46,426 nt of DNA, taken from positions 1,109,615-1,156,040 of the forward strand of contig NZ_JH591187.1 in the NCBI RefSeq assembly GCF_000242435.1, in the 5' to 3' direction. The notes under the pieces were generated by a model that had not been told where the DNA came from, made no database searches, and worked only from the letters and a program-made list of their open reading frames with translations. The position numbers and the translations under genes are program-made. This DNA comes from Dialister succinatiphilus YIT 11850 (GTDB lineage Bacteria > Bacillota > Negativicutes > Veillonellales > Dialisteraceae). The first letter of the stretch is position 1. Every line of letters begins with the position of its first letter. Shown here piece after piece: positions 26,537 through 35,281 of this stretch.

Positions 26537-27553
26537 TTACAATTCCCTTCCCACAATAGGAGCCAGCTGTTTCAGCCGTCCCATGAGGTCATCAAAAGTC
26601 TCTGGCGTAATGGACTCCGCTCCATCACACCATGCATGTTCCGGATCATTATGAACTTCACACATAATCCCATCAGCCCCGGCAGCAATGGCCGCCATGG
26701 CCATGGCCGGTACCATCTCCCGATGGCCCGTAGCATGGCTGGGGTCTACGATAATGGGCAGGTGGCTTCTTTCCTTCACCACTTCCACTGCCGACAGATC
26801 CAGCGTATTTCTGGTAGCCTTCTCAAAGGTGCGGATGCCCCGTTCGCAGAGAATCACATTGTGATTTCCTTCGGACATAATGTACTCCGCGCTCATGAGC
26901 CATTCCTCAATGGTGGCGGACATGCCCCGCTTCAGAAGCACCGGCACATTCAGACGGCCCACCGCCTTCAAAAGGTCAAAATTCTGCATATTTCTGGCGC
27001 CGATCTGGATGATATCCACGCCCTTTTCCAGGAACATACCGATTTTATCAGCGCTCATCAGCTCCGTCACCACCGGCATATTTTCCTTATGGGCAGCGGA
27101 AATGAGAAGATCCAGGCCCTTCTCCCCCAATCCCTGGAAAGAGTAAGGCGAAGTCCTTGGCTTGAAAGCGCCGCCGCGAAGGATAGCTGCCCCCGACGCC
27201 TTCACCGCTTTCGCAATGCCGCCGATCTGCTCAGGCGTTTCAATAGAACAGGGACCGGCCATGACCACCAGCTTCTTCCCGCCGATTTTGATGCCCTTCA
27301 CATCCACCACCGTATCGGCCGGATGGAAAGCCCGGCTGGCCCGTTTGTAAGGCTCCTGCACCCGCATCACCTTATCCACCCAGGGATTGCTGAGGAAATC
27401 CCTTTCATCCAGGGCAGACGTATCCCCCACCAGACCCAGCACCACCTTGCTGGAACCCTTACTGCGGTCCACCTGGAAACCCCGGTCCCTCATTTCCTGT
27501 TCCAGCTGCTCAATCACTGTAAGCGGTGCGTTCTGTTTCATTACAATAATCAT
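26537..27553 (-). CDS. aroF: 3-deoxy-7-phosphoheptulonate (DAHP) synthase, type I-beta with N-terminal regulatory domain
   Basis: 338 aa, the same length as the Thermotoga enzyme of this class. Condenses PEP and erythrose 4-phosphate, the entry step of the pathway. Residues 1-70 form the ferredoxin-like regulatory domain that binds Tyr/Phe. The TIM barrel shows AGPCSIET, GAFKPRTSPYSFQG, IGARNMQN, LLKRGMSATIEEW and IVDPSHATGHRE, which hold PEP, E4P and the metal. Start at 27553 follows GAGGAGGAATATC. Its leader carries a complete attenuator, so the gene is probably controlled both by transcription attenuation and by feedback. Confidence 0.95.
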   Translation of the reverse strand: MIIVMKQNAPLTVIEQLEQEMRDRGFQVDRSKGSSKVVLGLVGDTSALDERDFLSNPWVDKVMRVQEPYKRASRAFHPADTVVDVKGIKIGGKKLVVMAGPCSIETPEQIGGIAKAVKASGAAILRGGAFKPRTSPYSFQGLGEKGLDLLISAAHKENMPVVTELMSADKIGMFLEKGVDIIQIGARNMQNFDLLKAVGRLNVPVLLKRGMSATIEEWLMSAEYIMSEGNHNVILCERGIRTFEKATRNTLDLSAVEVVKERSHLPIIVDPSHATGHREMVPAMAMAAIAAGADGIMCEVHNDPEHAWCDGAESITPETFDDLMGRLKQLAPIVGREL

Positions 27554-27642
27554 GATATTCCTCCTCTGCCTTCTCCAAGGCACCTTCAATTCTCCGGGAC
27601 CCATGTCCCCTCTCTTCTAACTCCTATCCTTCCATCCTCCAT

Positions 27643-27678
27643 AAAAGAAAAGGACAGGCTCTGATGAGTCTGTCCTTT
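27643..27678 (-). terminator. Attenuator terminator in the aroF leader
   Basis: In the minus-strand RNA, AAAGGACAG plus ACTC pairs with GAGC-CTGTCCTTT: 13 bp with one G-U pair and a 4-nt loop, followed by UUUUCUUUU. It lies between the leader-peptide stop and the aroF ribosome site. Confidence 0.9.
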
Positions 27679-27721
27679 CATTCTGGAAATATCTTATCTG
27701 GAAAGGGAACGGGACTCATCA
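27662..27721 (-). promoter_or_regulatory. Antiterminator pairing region of the aroF attenuator
   Basis: UGAUGAGUC in leader codons 31-34 (27713-27721) is a perfect 9-nt complement of GACUCAUCA in the 5' arm of the terminator (27662-27670). The two structures exclude each other. A ribosome stalled on the aromatic codons just upstream would leave the first segment free and so favour the antiterminator. Confidence 0.8.
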
Positions 27722-27813
27722 CGGGCGCAGCAAAAGTAACCGAAGCCATAATAATAGCTCCAGCCAAAGACATCATATGCCATTCCTGCGTTCACGGAAG
27801 CCAGTCTCATCAT
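27694..27813 (-). CDS. Aromatic leader peptide of the aroF attenuator (39 aa)
   Basis: A 39-codon ORF with a strong ribosome site (AAAGGAGAGGGA) that opens with two Met codons. Residues 16-27 read FGWSYYYGFGYF, eight aromatic residues in twelve, with all three aromatic amino acids represented. The ORF ends 16 bp before the terminator stem and has no other recognisable protein feature. Length, position and composition match leader peptides of the trp/phe/his type, whose translation rate senses charged tRNA. Stalling at Phe, Tyr or Trp codons would allow aroF transcription. Confidence 0.88.
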   Translation of the reverse strand: MMRLASVNAGMAYDVFGWSYYYGFGYFCCARDESRSLSR

Positions 27814-27841
27814 TCCCTCTCCTTTCGTTAGAAGTTAGCTT

Positions 27842-27871
27842 AGTATAGGCTCACAGAGCCCCTTTTGTCAA
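27842..27871 (-). promoter_or_regulatory. Near-consensus promoter of the aroF leader
   Basis: Minus strand: TTGACA (27866-27871), 18-bp spacer, TATACT (27842-27847). The start would fall near 27835, about 20 nt before the leader-peptide ATG. Confidence 0.85.
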
Positions 27872-27880
27872 GAGGCAATG

Positions 27881-28135
27881 GGGCCGGAGAGGCAGAAGAA
27901 AAGCCCGGAAACTGCCAAAGGTTCTGTCCCTCGCTTCCCGCGAGAGAAGCGACTCATGTAATCAAAAAAGAAGCGGTGACCCCAACCACCGACAAGCCAG
28001 TGGAGGATTTACAGGGGCCAAACGCTTCTTATACAGTCAGTGCAGCAGACGCGCTTATCCGGAGTCAAGGACAGAAAAGGGCCCCGGGAGGCAGAAGAAA
28101 AGCCCGGGAGCCTCCAAAGGTTCTGCCTCCTTTTT
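27881..28135. repeat. Pair of ~50-bp direct repeats, each a hairpin
   Basis: 27881-27932 and 28081-28131 share GAGGCAGAAGAAAAGCCCGG, then CCAAAGGTTCTG. In the second copy GGAGGCAGAA (28087-28096) pairs perfectly with TTCTGCCTCC (28121-28130) and TTTTT follows, a terminator-like form on the plus strand. Between them a GAAGCG..CGCTTC pair spans about 27970-28033. No gene is evident in the 300 bp between the aroF promoter and the helicase stop. Confidence 0.6.
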
Positions 28136-28177
28136 GAAAACCTATCAAGAATCGCAGCGCTCTCAAACATATCCTGC

Positions 28178-31100
28178 TTACTTAGCAAGCTCCGGAAACA
28201 GTTCTTCCAGTTTCATAGCAAGGGTCCCTTTCTCTGCATAAGCCAGAGAGTCGCAGAGGCGGATATGGTCTTCCTTGATAGAAATCTTGTCGCTGAATCC
28301 CAGGATATAGGCGCAGCAGATGCGGTAAATGATTTTCGTAGGCGCCAGGCCGTAGACCTGCTTGGCAAAAATATGGTTCAGCCGCTTTTCCTTATCCGGA
28401 TAGAGAGTCTTCATCCTTGGGCTGTTGTAGAGACGCTTCACGATTTCCGTGATGTACATGCCAGACTTCATGTAAAGGTCGGCAAAAGTTTTGGTATCAT
28501 CGTCAAAACAGCCGGGATTCTCTTTCTCTAAAAGGTCCACCATCTTTTTTACGACCCAGCGGGGTGTAAAAATCTGGTTCGTCTTCTGGGGCGGAATATA
28601 GTTGAAAATATCTTCGCTCTGATTTTCCTCGAAATAATTGGCCAATTCCTTCTTTTTAGCCATAAACTGCCTGATGGAATCATCAAATACCACTTCATCA
28701 AAGAGGTGTCCGTCGAAGTGTTTCATTTCATGGGTCTCATGATCTTCGCAATCGCCGCCGTCCCGAAGAAAACGGAATTCATCTTCCGTAATGCCGGTTA
28801 CTTCTTTAAACACATCATCTTCGGTGTAATCGTCCAGATTGGCCAGGGTAAGCTGATCATCGCCATAAGCCATGAGGAAACTGGGGATGGTGCGGGAGAA
28901 ACCGCGGAGACGGTCACGGACCGTGTCTTCGATAGAATCTTTCGCTTCCTCCGCCTTGGTTTCCTCTATTCTGCGCACCAGTTCAACGGGCTGGCTTTGC
29001 ACGATATTCTGGATATCCTGGTGGATGCCCTGGTTGAAACTTTCTTCATTCTCCTTCATCCGGGCTTCAAAGTCCTTCAGCACCTTTTCCTGATTTTCAG
29101 AAGTTTCCGCTTCCCGGATTTTTTGATCCCTTTCCGCTTCCGCTATCCGTTTATTCTGCAGGAAATCGTCCTTCCGCTTCTGCAGGGTGATTTCAATCTG
29201 ATTTGTAACATCCCTGGTGATTTGTTTCGTCTTGGACTTGGGGATATGGTACTGTCCGGCCAGCGGAGTGATAAGGGAAGTAGTGACGGTCTCCACAGTG
29301 GTATGAACCAGATGGTCCACCTTATCCGCCACCGCAGCTTCATCTTTCGGCATTTCATGGAAACTGTCCACCACATCCTGGATGCCTTCATTCATGGTGT
29401 CATAAATCTTCGGCCCGAAAATGTCATGGGCCGTGCCGATGATTTTTTCATCGGGGATATCTACCTGTCCATTCTCATCTACCGGGACCGAGCCGTCAGT
29501 GAGTTCGTCCAAGTGGTCTTCCTTATGAATTTCCTCCTTGGCAGGAGTGAGCTTATCCAATATATCCTTGACTTCCTGGGGCGCTGCAAAAATACGGCCT
29601 ATATTGGCAAAGAGGAAATTGGACATAAAGCCCCGGCGCACCACTTCTTCCGACTTCAGTTTCCTGGGGATAGAGAGCACCTGGGCCGCATTGAGTTCCA
29701 CCATGGAGCCCTGACTGTCCTCGCCGATAACAGGGAAGAAATTCAGAAGGCGGCGGATATTCTTTGCCCTGTCATCCTTTGTTCCATGACCATCCACCGT
29801 ATCCTTGGAAAGATCATTGGCAAATTCATCATAAATGGTGAGGGTCCTGGCCGGGTCGAAATCAAATACATAGGCCGTCTCCTTGCGGAACCGCTCCCCC
29901 CTTTCTCCGATAAATTCGTAGGGATTCTGGGCACGGAAGGCGGCCTGCATATAGGAGGAGGGGCTCTTCATATTGCAGAGCATCAGCACGCCGCACCACT
30001 GGGGAATGGTAACACCTACCGTGAGCTGTCCCACAGAAAGGGTGATGGTCTTCGGGTAGTCATGAATGGCCTTCTTCACCTTATCATAGGCCTTCACTGT
30101 TTCTTCCTCTGCTGAAAGCTTCCCGTCTCCTGCCGCCAGCACCACATGGTAATCCTTAAACACCGGATCCTCCTGAAGAAGCTTAGCCAGTGCTTTGGCC
30201 GAACTTACATAATTCAGGAGCCACAGGGTGTGAGGCAGCTTCTTACGCAGCTCCTCCGTAGAAAAGGGATACTTGTCATTGGTAGAAAGGGCATGAAGGA
30301 ATTTCTTCACTTCCTCTTCATGAATGAATTTCCCACTGCTGTTAGTCAGGAAAAATTCATTCAGATCAAAGGCATAATCAGTGAAATCTTCCCCCTCCGC
30401 CCGAATCGATGCGCCCTGTTTGATTTCACCTGTAATCATGGGAGACATCTGGTAAGTAAACATGGCAAGCTGCGGCAGCCTTTCATAGGGATTGAAATCA
30501 TCGCCCTTCCAGTTTTCCTTGGCTTCCTGCTCATCAGCATAGGACCAGTTATAAATCTGGCTGTCAGAGAACTGCCCTTTAGCCAGCTGCTTGAAGGGTG
30601 TGCCGGACAGATAGAGAATGTGGTCGCAGTGGACCTTGTCAAAAGCCCGCTCTGTCTTGTAGGTCTCCACCCCTTCCTGGGACTCGTCCACAATAAGAAG
30701 GTCGAAATGAAGATCTGAAATCCACTTCAGCTTATCGATGCCACCGCCAAAATAGACAGAGCCCTTCAGCCCCTGCAGGGACTCAAAAGCCACCATCCCC
30801 TGATGGTGCTCTTCATCATGCCCCATGGCATCCAGAAATTCATCCCTTGTCATGACCCCTTTCTTTCCCTTCAGCGCATCCGTATCGGACACGAAATCAA
30901 GAGGCGTCTGCCAGGCGATGAACTTCTGGAAATCCTCAGCCCAGGAATTGGCAATGCTGGGCCTGTTCGTCACCACCAGTGTATTTCTAAATCCCATGGT
31001 GCGGATAAGATCATAGGATGTAAGAGTCTTGCCGAAGCGGGGCTTCGCATTCCAGAGAAACTCCCGGCCGCCCTTTTCGAAATAGGCCTTCGTCTTTTCC

Positions 31101-31513
31101 ACCGCTTCCCGCTGTTCCCGGCGAAGCACATAGGACAAGCCCTTTTCTACATCTACCTTAAAGTTTCTTTGGGCAAATTCATCGAAATAATCTTTGGATT
31201 TCTTGCCGTCGATGTGGAACCATTCCGTTTTCGGCTGACGATCTACACCCTTATACCGTTCCAGATACTCATGGAAATCATGGTCCGTGAAACTTTCTCC
31301 GCTGCCATCCTTGAAAATGGCATTGTCCTTCCAAAGGAGCTCCACCTGAATATCTGCCGTGTGGGTCTGCTGGCGGATGCGGTCCTCCACCTTCTGCTTC
31401 TCTGTATACCCGATTTTCGTCCAGCCCTCGTGATAAGAAACCCCTGGCGTGGTATAGGCGTAAATCATGGGAATAATGCGGCCATAGGGCTGAATCATAT
31501 CCACCGTCTTCAT
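28178..31513 (-). CDS. GIY-YIG-like nuclease / DEAD-DEAH helicase / methyltransferase-like restriction protein
   Basis: 1111 aa. Residues about 15-65 (MIYAYTTPG..WTKIGYTEK..VEDRIRQQT) match the GIY-YIG/T5orf172 nuclease pattern. A superfamily 2 helicase follows: motif I AKPRFGKT (156-163), motif II VDESQ (275-279), motif III LSGTP (302-306), then a second RecA domain with SVGQLTVGVTIPQW. A long charged, coiled-coil-rich region covers about 700-900. The C-terminus (FTPRWVVKKMVDLL..FADLYMKSGMYITEIVKRLY) resembles the start of an N6-adenine methyltransferase but has no NPPY. The ATG abuts the upstream methyltransferase stop and has AAAGGAGATG. Probably the restriction and translocation subunit of the operon. 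Confidence 0.8.
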   Translation of the reverse strand: MKTVDMIQPYGRIIPMIYAYTTPGVSYHEGWTKIGYTEKQKVEDRIRQQTHTADIQVELLWKDNAIFKDGSGESFTDHDFHEYLERYKGVDRQPKTEWFHIDGKKSKDYFDEFAQRNFKVDVEKGLSYVLRREQREAVEKTKAYFEKGGREFLWNAKPRFGKTLTSYDLIRTMGFRNTLVVTNRPSIANSWAEDFQKFIAWQTPLDFVSDTDALKGKKGVMTRDEFLDAMGHDEEHHQGMVAFESLQGLKGSVYFGGGIDKLKWISDLHFDLLIVDESQEGVETYKTERAFDKVHCDHILYLSGTPFKQLAKGQFSDSQIYNWSYADEQEAKENWKGDDFNPYERLPQLAMFTYQMSPMITGEIKQGASIRAEGEDFTDYAFDLNEFFLTNSSGKFIHEEEVKKFLHALSTNDKYPFSTEELRKKLPHTLWLLNYVSSAKALAKLLQEDPVFKDYHVVLAAGDGKLSAEEETVKAYDKVKKAIHDYPKTITLSVGQLTVGVTIPQWCGVLMLCNMKSPSSYMQAAFRAQNPYEFIGERGERFRKETAYVFDFDPARTLTIYDEFANDLSKDTVDGHGTKDDRAKNIRRLLNFFPVIGEDSQGSMVELNAAQVLSIPRKLKSEEVVRRGFMSNFLFANIGRIFAAPQEVKDILDKLTPAKEEIHKEDHLDELTDGSVPVDENGQVDIPDEKIIGTAHDIFGPKIYDTMNEGIQDVVDSFHEMPKDEAAVADKVDHLVHTTVETVTTSLITPLAGQYHIPKSKTKQITRDVTNQIEITLQKRKDDFLQNKRIAEAERDQKIREAETSENQEKVLKDFEARMKENEESFNQGIHQDIQNIVQSQPVELVRRIEETKAEEAKDSIEDTVRDRLRGFSRTIPSFLMAYGDDQLTLANLDDYTEDDVFKEVTGITEDEFRFLRDGGDCEDHETHEMKHFDGHLFDEVVFDDSIRQFMAKKKELANYFEENQSEDIFNYIPPQKTNQIFTPRWVVKKMVDLLEKENPGCFDDDTKTFADLYMKSGMYITEIVKRLYNSPRMKTLYPDKEKRLNHIFAKQVYGLAPTKIIYRICCAYILGFSDKISIKEDHIRLCDSLAYAEKGTLAMKLEELFPELAK

Positions 31514-32524
31514 TTATTTCATCTCCTTTACATGGGATTCAATAAAGGAGATTTCCTTCTCATCCAGCCCATATTTCCTGTAAAGCTGCTGGTCAATCTC
31601 TGGAATGGACTTTGACCAGTCGATATCGGAATGGGATGTGAAATCTTGAAGAGGAATATATCTAAAAGATTTGGGCGTAATGTGTTGTGTCGCTTTCATA
31701 ACGCCCAGTAAAGCTCTTGCAAATTTCCCAATGATATAATTTAGTGCATTCTGTGCTTCCTCATTTGTATCAAATCCACCTATGTCCATAAAAGTTTCTG
31801 TCGATACTTCATAAGGTTCTGCCAACACGGGTTTTGTAATAGTTTCACCGAATTTACCCGTACCTGATGCCTCGGGGATAAACAGCTTAAATTTGTCCAT
31901 ATCGGAAACGTCATCAACGTAATCCTTACGGATATATTTATTTACTCGTGCATTATTTAATCTTCCCAGAATCTTTAAATACTCATGCCCATCATCAGGA
32001 GCTCTATCAAAGAAAATCTGCGGAAGCAGCTCAAGAATATTGGTAGACATATCATATCGATGCCCTTTACTTAGTTGAGAAATTGCCTCCGGATGGTCTT
32101 CATGCATTTTCTCCGTTAAGCGGTATGCAGTACGTGATATAGCAATGGTTTCCATACTCTTAAAATCAGCGCTGCTTCTTACTTTTTTCAAAATGGAATT
32201 CAGCTCGGCATAGGGAGTAAATATGCCTATGGCTCCGAAATCCTTCTTATTATCATGGTATGAAACAACGATACCGCCTTTAATATCCTTATTGGGAAAG
32301 ATTTTATTACTAATGCCTTCATAATAGAGAATTTTAAAGTGCGGGTCTTCCAACATCTTCTTATTCCAGTCCTTCGGCGTGCTTCCGGCCTTGAATAAAA
32401 AACGAGCTGGATGAATTAATTCTACCTTATTTGCAATTTTATAGGCTTCATCCATAAAAAGATGGTAAACAGGAGGCGCATATGTTTCGTTTTCCCCTTT
32501 TGTTTCATCCTGATAGGGCGGATT
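31514..32524 (-). pseudogene. C-terminal half of split adenine-specific DNA methyltransferase (Eco57I-like)
   Basis: The frame begins with NPPYQDETKGENETYAPPVY (32524 down), the catalytic motif IV of N6-adenine methyltransferases. It then continues as the target-recognition part through DEAYKIANKVELIHPARFLF to the stop. The first usable ATG is at 32455, after the catalytic motif, so a protein made from it (313 aa) would lack the active site. The missing N-terminal half is at 32754-33695, on the other side of a 229-bp insertion. Middle and end show no further damage. It stops directly before the helicase gene, so the original operon order was methyltransferase then restriction protein. Confidence 0.82.
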
Positions 32525-32753
32525 GAATTTTATCTGGAGTCTCGCTTATAGGACATTCGATGCATTGGGAGGATTGACGGCACTGACCGGTACAGAAGGT
32601 CTTTTAAGGCCTGATTTAGGGTACAAAAATAGCCTGATGATGTAAACGGGTCCCTAAAGACCGGCATTGACATCATCAGGCTATTTTTGTGTGGGCCATC
32701 CAGGCCTCAAAAGGACTACCTGACTGACGCTGCGTCAGCTGACTCCAAATAAT
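32525..32753. mobile_element. 229-bp inverted-repeat element inserted in the methyltransferase gene
   Basis: Ends are inverted: TTATCTGGAGTC (32530-32541) against GACTCCAAATAA (32741-32752), 11 of 12 matching. Inside is a 21-bp perfect hairpin, arms 32623-32643 and 32670-32690, with a 26-nt loop. No coding capacity. Removing exactly these 229 bases rejoins ATC-GGA to AAT-CCG and restores IIGNPPYQ in frame. Confidence 0.75.
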
Positions 32754-33695
32754 TCCGATGATGTAATCAAATTTCATACCCTTTTTCCTCTTTCCTATTT
32801 CATTAAACGCAACGCTTTTTTTCTCATTTCTCCAGTCATAGATCCGGCAGGCCGGATGTATATCCTCTTCCTTAAAAGCAGGATCCGCCAGCTGAAAGAG
32901 GTCGGGTCCCAGCGGGTCCATTCTTGCATAGGGGATTTCGCCGGTAAGACCATCCATCTGCCACAGATTCCAGGTAATGATATTCTCGATTTTCTCCCAT
33001 TCTGAAAGCTCCGGTTCCTTCTGCCAGCGTTTTTGGTAAAATTCCCGGTAAGTCATCATGAAATTTACCCGGGAGATGAGAAGATTGTCGCCCTGAAATT
33101 CATAGCCATAGGTGGCTTCATAGGCCCGTTTAGCCCAGATTTTCCATTCTTCTTCTGTTTCCGCATATCGGGAAACTACCTGCAGCTTCCTGTCCAGTAT
33201 GCCCTTCCGCTCCGGCACAGGAATTATATTCCCTGTGGACACGTCATACCGCTGCACCAGAAAAGGCCCTTCGCCACAGGTGATTTCCAGCCGTTTTGAG
33301 TCCACGTATTTTTTCCATTTCTTCTTCACGAAAAGAACATCCATGGAGGAAAGAAAATCGATTTCTTTTACGCCAAACCATTCCTTATCCAGATGATCAA
33401 TCATAACATCGCAGATCCACCGGGGCGTGAACACTTCCCCATGCTGCCTTGTGCGTTCTGACTGCTGCTCAAAGGCCTTCCGTGCCCGGGTCTTCAAAAG
33501 CCCTGCATTTTCATAAAGAAGGAGAGACGTATCCATTTCCCTCTCCCTCTCAAAAGCAGGCCCCCGCTCTCTATATGCATCCGTTCCCCAGAGGATCTGC
33601 CCTTTCGTGGTTTTATCTTCCAGAAGCTTTTTCAAAAGCCCTGCCCGGTTCAATTCGATCATGTCGTCCGATATATTGATTATCAATGGCGTCAC
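32676..33695 (-). pseudogene. N-terminal half of split adenine-specific DNA methyltransferase
   Basis: 339 codons. HGEVFTPRWICDVMIDHLDKEW and LEITCGEGPFLV are the entry region and AdoMet motif I of the Eco57I/TaqI-like class. YGYEFQGDNLLISRVNFMMTYREFY and GMKFDYIIG lead up to motif IV. There the frame enters the inserted element (IIWSQLTQRQ...) and stops after 24 unrelated residues. The start may be GTG at 33695 or, with a better-placed AGGTGA site, TTG at 33686. With its other half at 31514 it once formed a single enzyme of about 675 aa. Confidence 0.82.
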
Positions 33696-33784
33696 CTGTC
33701 AAAAATTAAAGATAATTTGTCCGAACCTTTTCCTGTATCAGCATAATGTAATAACTATAGCTGCTGTTAAAACACTTCATCTAT

Positions 33785-33813
33785 ATTTTACTAATGTGGC
33801 AATTTATAGTCAA
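33785..33813 (-). promoter_or_regulatory. Promoter of the restriction-modification operon
   Basis: Minus strand: TTGACT (33808-33813), 17-bp spacer, TAAAAT (33785-33790), in an AT-rich stretch. Leader about 85 nt. The AT-rich 33700-33860 region holds no gene. Confidence 0.7.
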
Positions 33814-33893
33814 AATAATGAAAGTATCCATGTAAAAATGGGAAAAATAAAAGAGCATCCTGTTTCCAAAGAATGCTCATCTCTTGAACGCGC

Positions 33894-33971
33894 AAAAACT
33901 TCCTGAAATCTCCGGATGTCCCAGGCAGGCCCCTAAGGGCCCCTGGTTTTCCGAAATTTCAGGAAGTTTTT
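33894..33971. terminator. Long-armed hairpin terminator between the two operons
   Basis: AAAAACTTCCTGAAAT and its exact complement (16 bp) flank 46 nt containing an inner CAGG..GGGCCC-rich fold, with T-runs at either side. It lies about 160 bp past the TIM-barrel gene stop. A small GAGCAT..ATGCTC hairpin is at 33853-33878. Bases 33972-34132 show nothing I can identify. Confidence 0.7.
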
Positions 33972-34132
33972 CGATTGATTTCTTATATTTTTCAGCCGGC
34001 TGAGTAGAGAAGCGGACATTCCGATGCCCGGTCATCCCGCTTTCCATGGTTGCGCGCTGGCGGGATCTGGCGGCCGGGGATGGGCTCCCCTCGCCTCTCT
34101 GTCCATATAGTCCAAAGGGATGCGGTTTCCTC

Positions 34133-35080
34133 TCATGACCTGTTCCACAGGCCGGCCGCTTTCATCTGGAGGCGCACTTTGTCTTCGGGTATGGAGAAAT
34201 CGCTGCCGAAGAGTTCGTGGGTCACGTATCGGGGTTCTACGCAGTCCACGATGTCCCTGGCGGCGCTGGTGGTGAAGGGGCGGTGCTGGTCTATGGAGAT
34301 AATGTGGCGGCTGATGATATCCGGTGTCACCGAGGCCGGGATGGTGCCGGGGAGGCTTCTCTGATAGGCGCCGGAGAGGGAACAGCTGAGGTGGATGCCC
34401 AGGATGAGGGATTTCATGGAGCCCAGGCGGTTCACCACGCCTTTCACATAGCGGGCTCCGTCTTCTTCTGTGGCAAGACGGGGGTTCGTATTCATCAGGT
34501 GTCCCGTATCCAGCATGATGCCGGTGTTCTTTCCGGGAAGAAGGGAGAAGAAATAGTCCACTTCCTCCGGCTCCAGGGTGTAAAGGCCGGGCCAGAAGAT
34601 GTTTTCAAAAAGTACTGTCACCGACGGCGGCACTTCTTCCGCCACGGCGCCATACACTTCGGCTGCCGCTTTCAGCACGTCATGGCTGCTGTAGCGGAAG
34701 CGGCGGGTCCAGATTTCGTCCAGGGAGCAGTGGGCCACGTGCCATACCAGGTATTCCGGTTTTTCCGCCAGGGCGGCGCGGATATTCCTGCGGATTTTAT
34801 CTATCCAGTCTTCCACCGTGGTGCCGCCGAAGGTGTCTATCAGGGACTGCTTCGTGGGGAAATCTTTTTCGTAGAAATCCTTTTTCCCCAGGTAGAAATC
34901 CATCCAGTCCGGCCAATAGGCCAGATGGCAGCCCAGGGTGATTCTGTCCGCCGGATGGAGTGCGGGCTCCGTGCCGTATATGAGGTTTTCTATGCCATCC
35001 AGATGGAGTTTCCTCAGGGTCTTTTCTATGTCTTCTTCCCTGTCATGGGGCATCATGTAATGGCTCACTGACTGTTTCAT
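34133..35080 (-). CDS. Sugar phosphate isomerase/epimerase-like TIM-barrel protein
   Basis: 315 aa. The AP-endonuclease-2/xylose-isomerase-like TIM barrel is recognised from the series of strand-end acidic and histidine residues: LVWHVAHCSLDE, VLFENIFWPGL, GIMLDTGHLMNTN and ILGIHLSCSL. In this superfamily they bind a divalent metal; the E, D and H positions look intact. Ribosome site AGGAGGCAGAGC. It is divergent from the AroB-like gene at 35282. Members include inosose dehydratases, epimerases and hydrolases; the exact reaction cannot be told from sequence. Confidence 0.75.
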   Translation of the reverse strand: MKQSVSHYMMPHDREEDIEKTLRKLHLDGIENLIYGTEPALHPADRITLGCHLAYWPDWMDFYLGKKDFYEKDFPTKQSLIDTFGGTTVEDWIDKIRRNIRAALAEKPEYLVWHVAHCSLDEIWTRRFRYSSHDVLKAAAEVYGAVAEEVPPSVTVLFENIFWPGLYTLEPEEVDYFFSLLPGKNTGIMLDTGHLMNTNPRLATEEDGARYVKGVVNRLGSMKSLILGIHLSCSLSGAYQRSLPGTIPASVTPDIISRHIISIDQHRPFTTSAARDIVDCVEPRYVTHELFGSDFSIPEDKVRLQMKAAGLWNRS

Positions 35081-35281
35081 GCTCTGCCTCCTGATGATCC
35101 GATTTCTTTTATTACTATAACACTTAGGATTTATGGGATGTAAGAGGTGACCAGAACAAAAGCATCGGCGAAGCTGCCCGTTCCGACGGGAAAACGGGGA
35201 ACTTTCGCCCCCTATCGTCTCCTCTCTCCCATGATGTATAATATAGGTAAGTTAAGAGTATTTGAAAGAGGTGCTTCGGAT

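Noticed and set aside
28178-33695. Whole region as a recent prophage or integrative island
   Set aside because: No integrase, attachment-site repeat, tRNA target or phage structural gene is visible. It is a restriction-type operon only.
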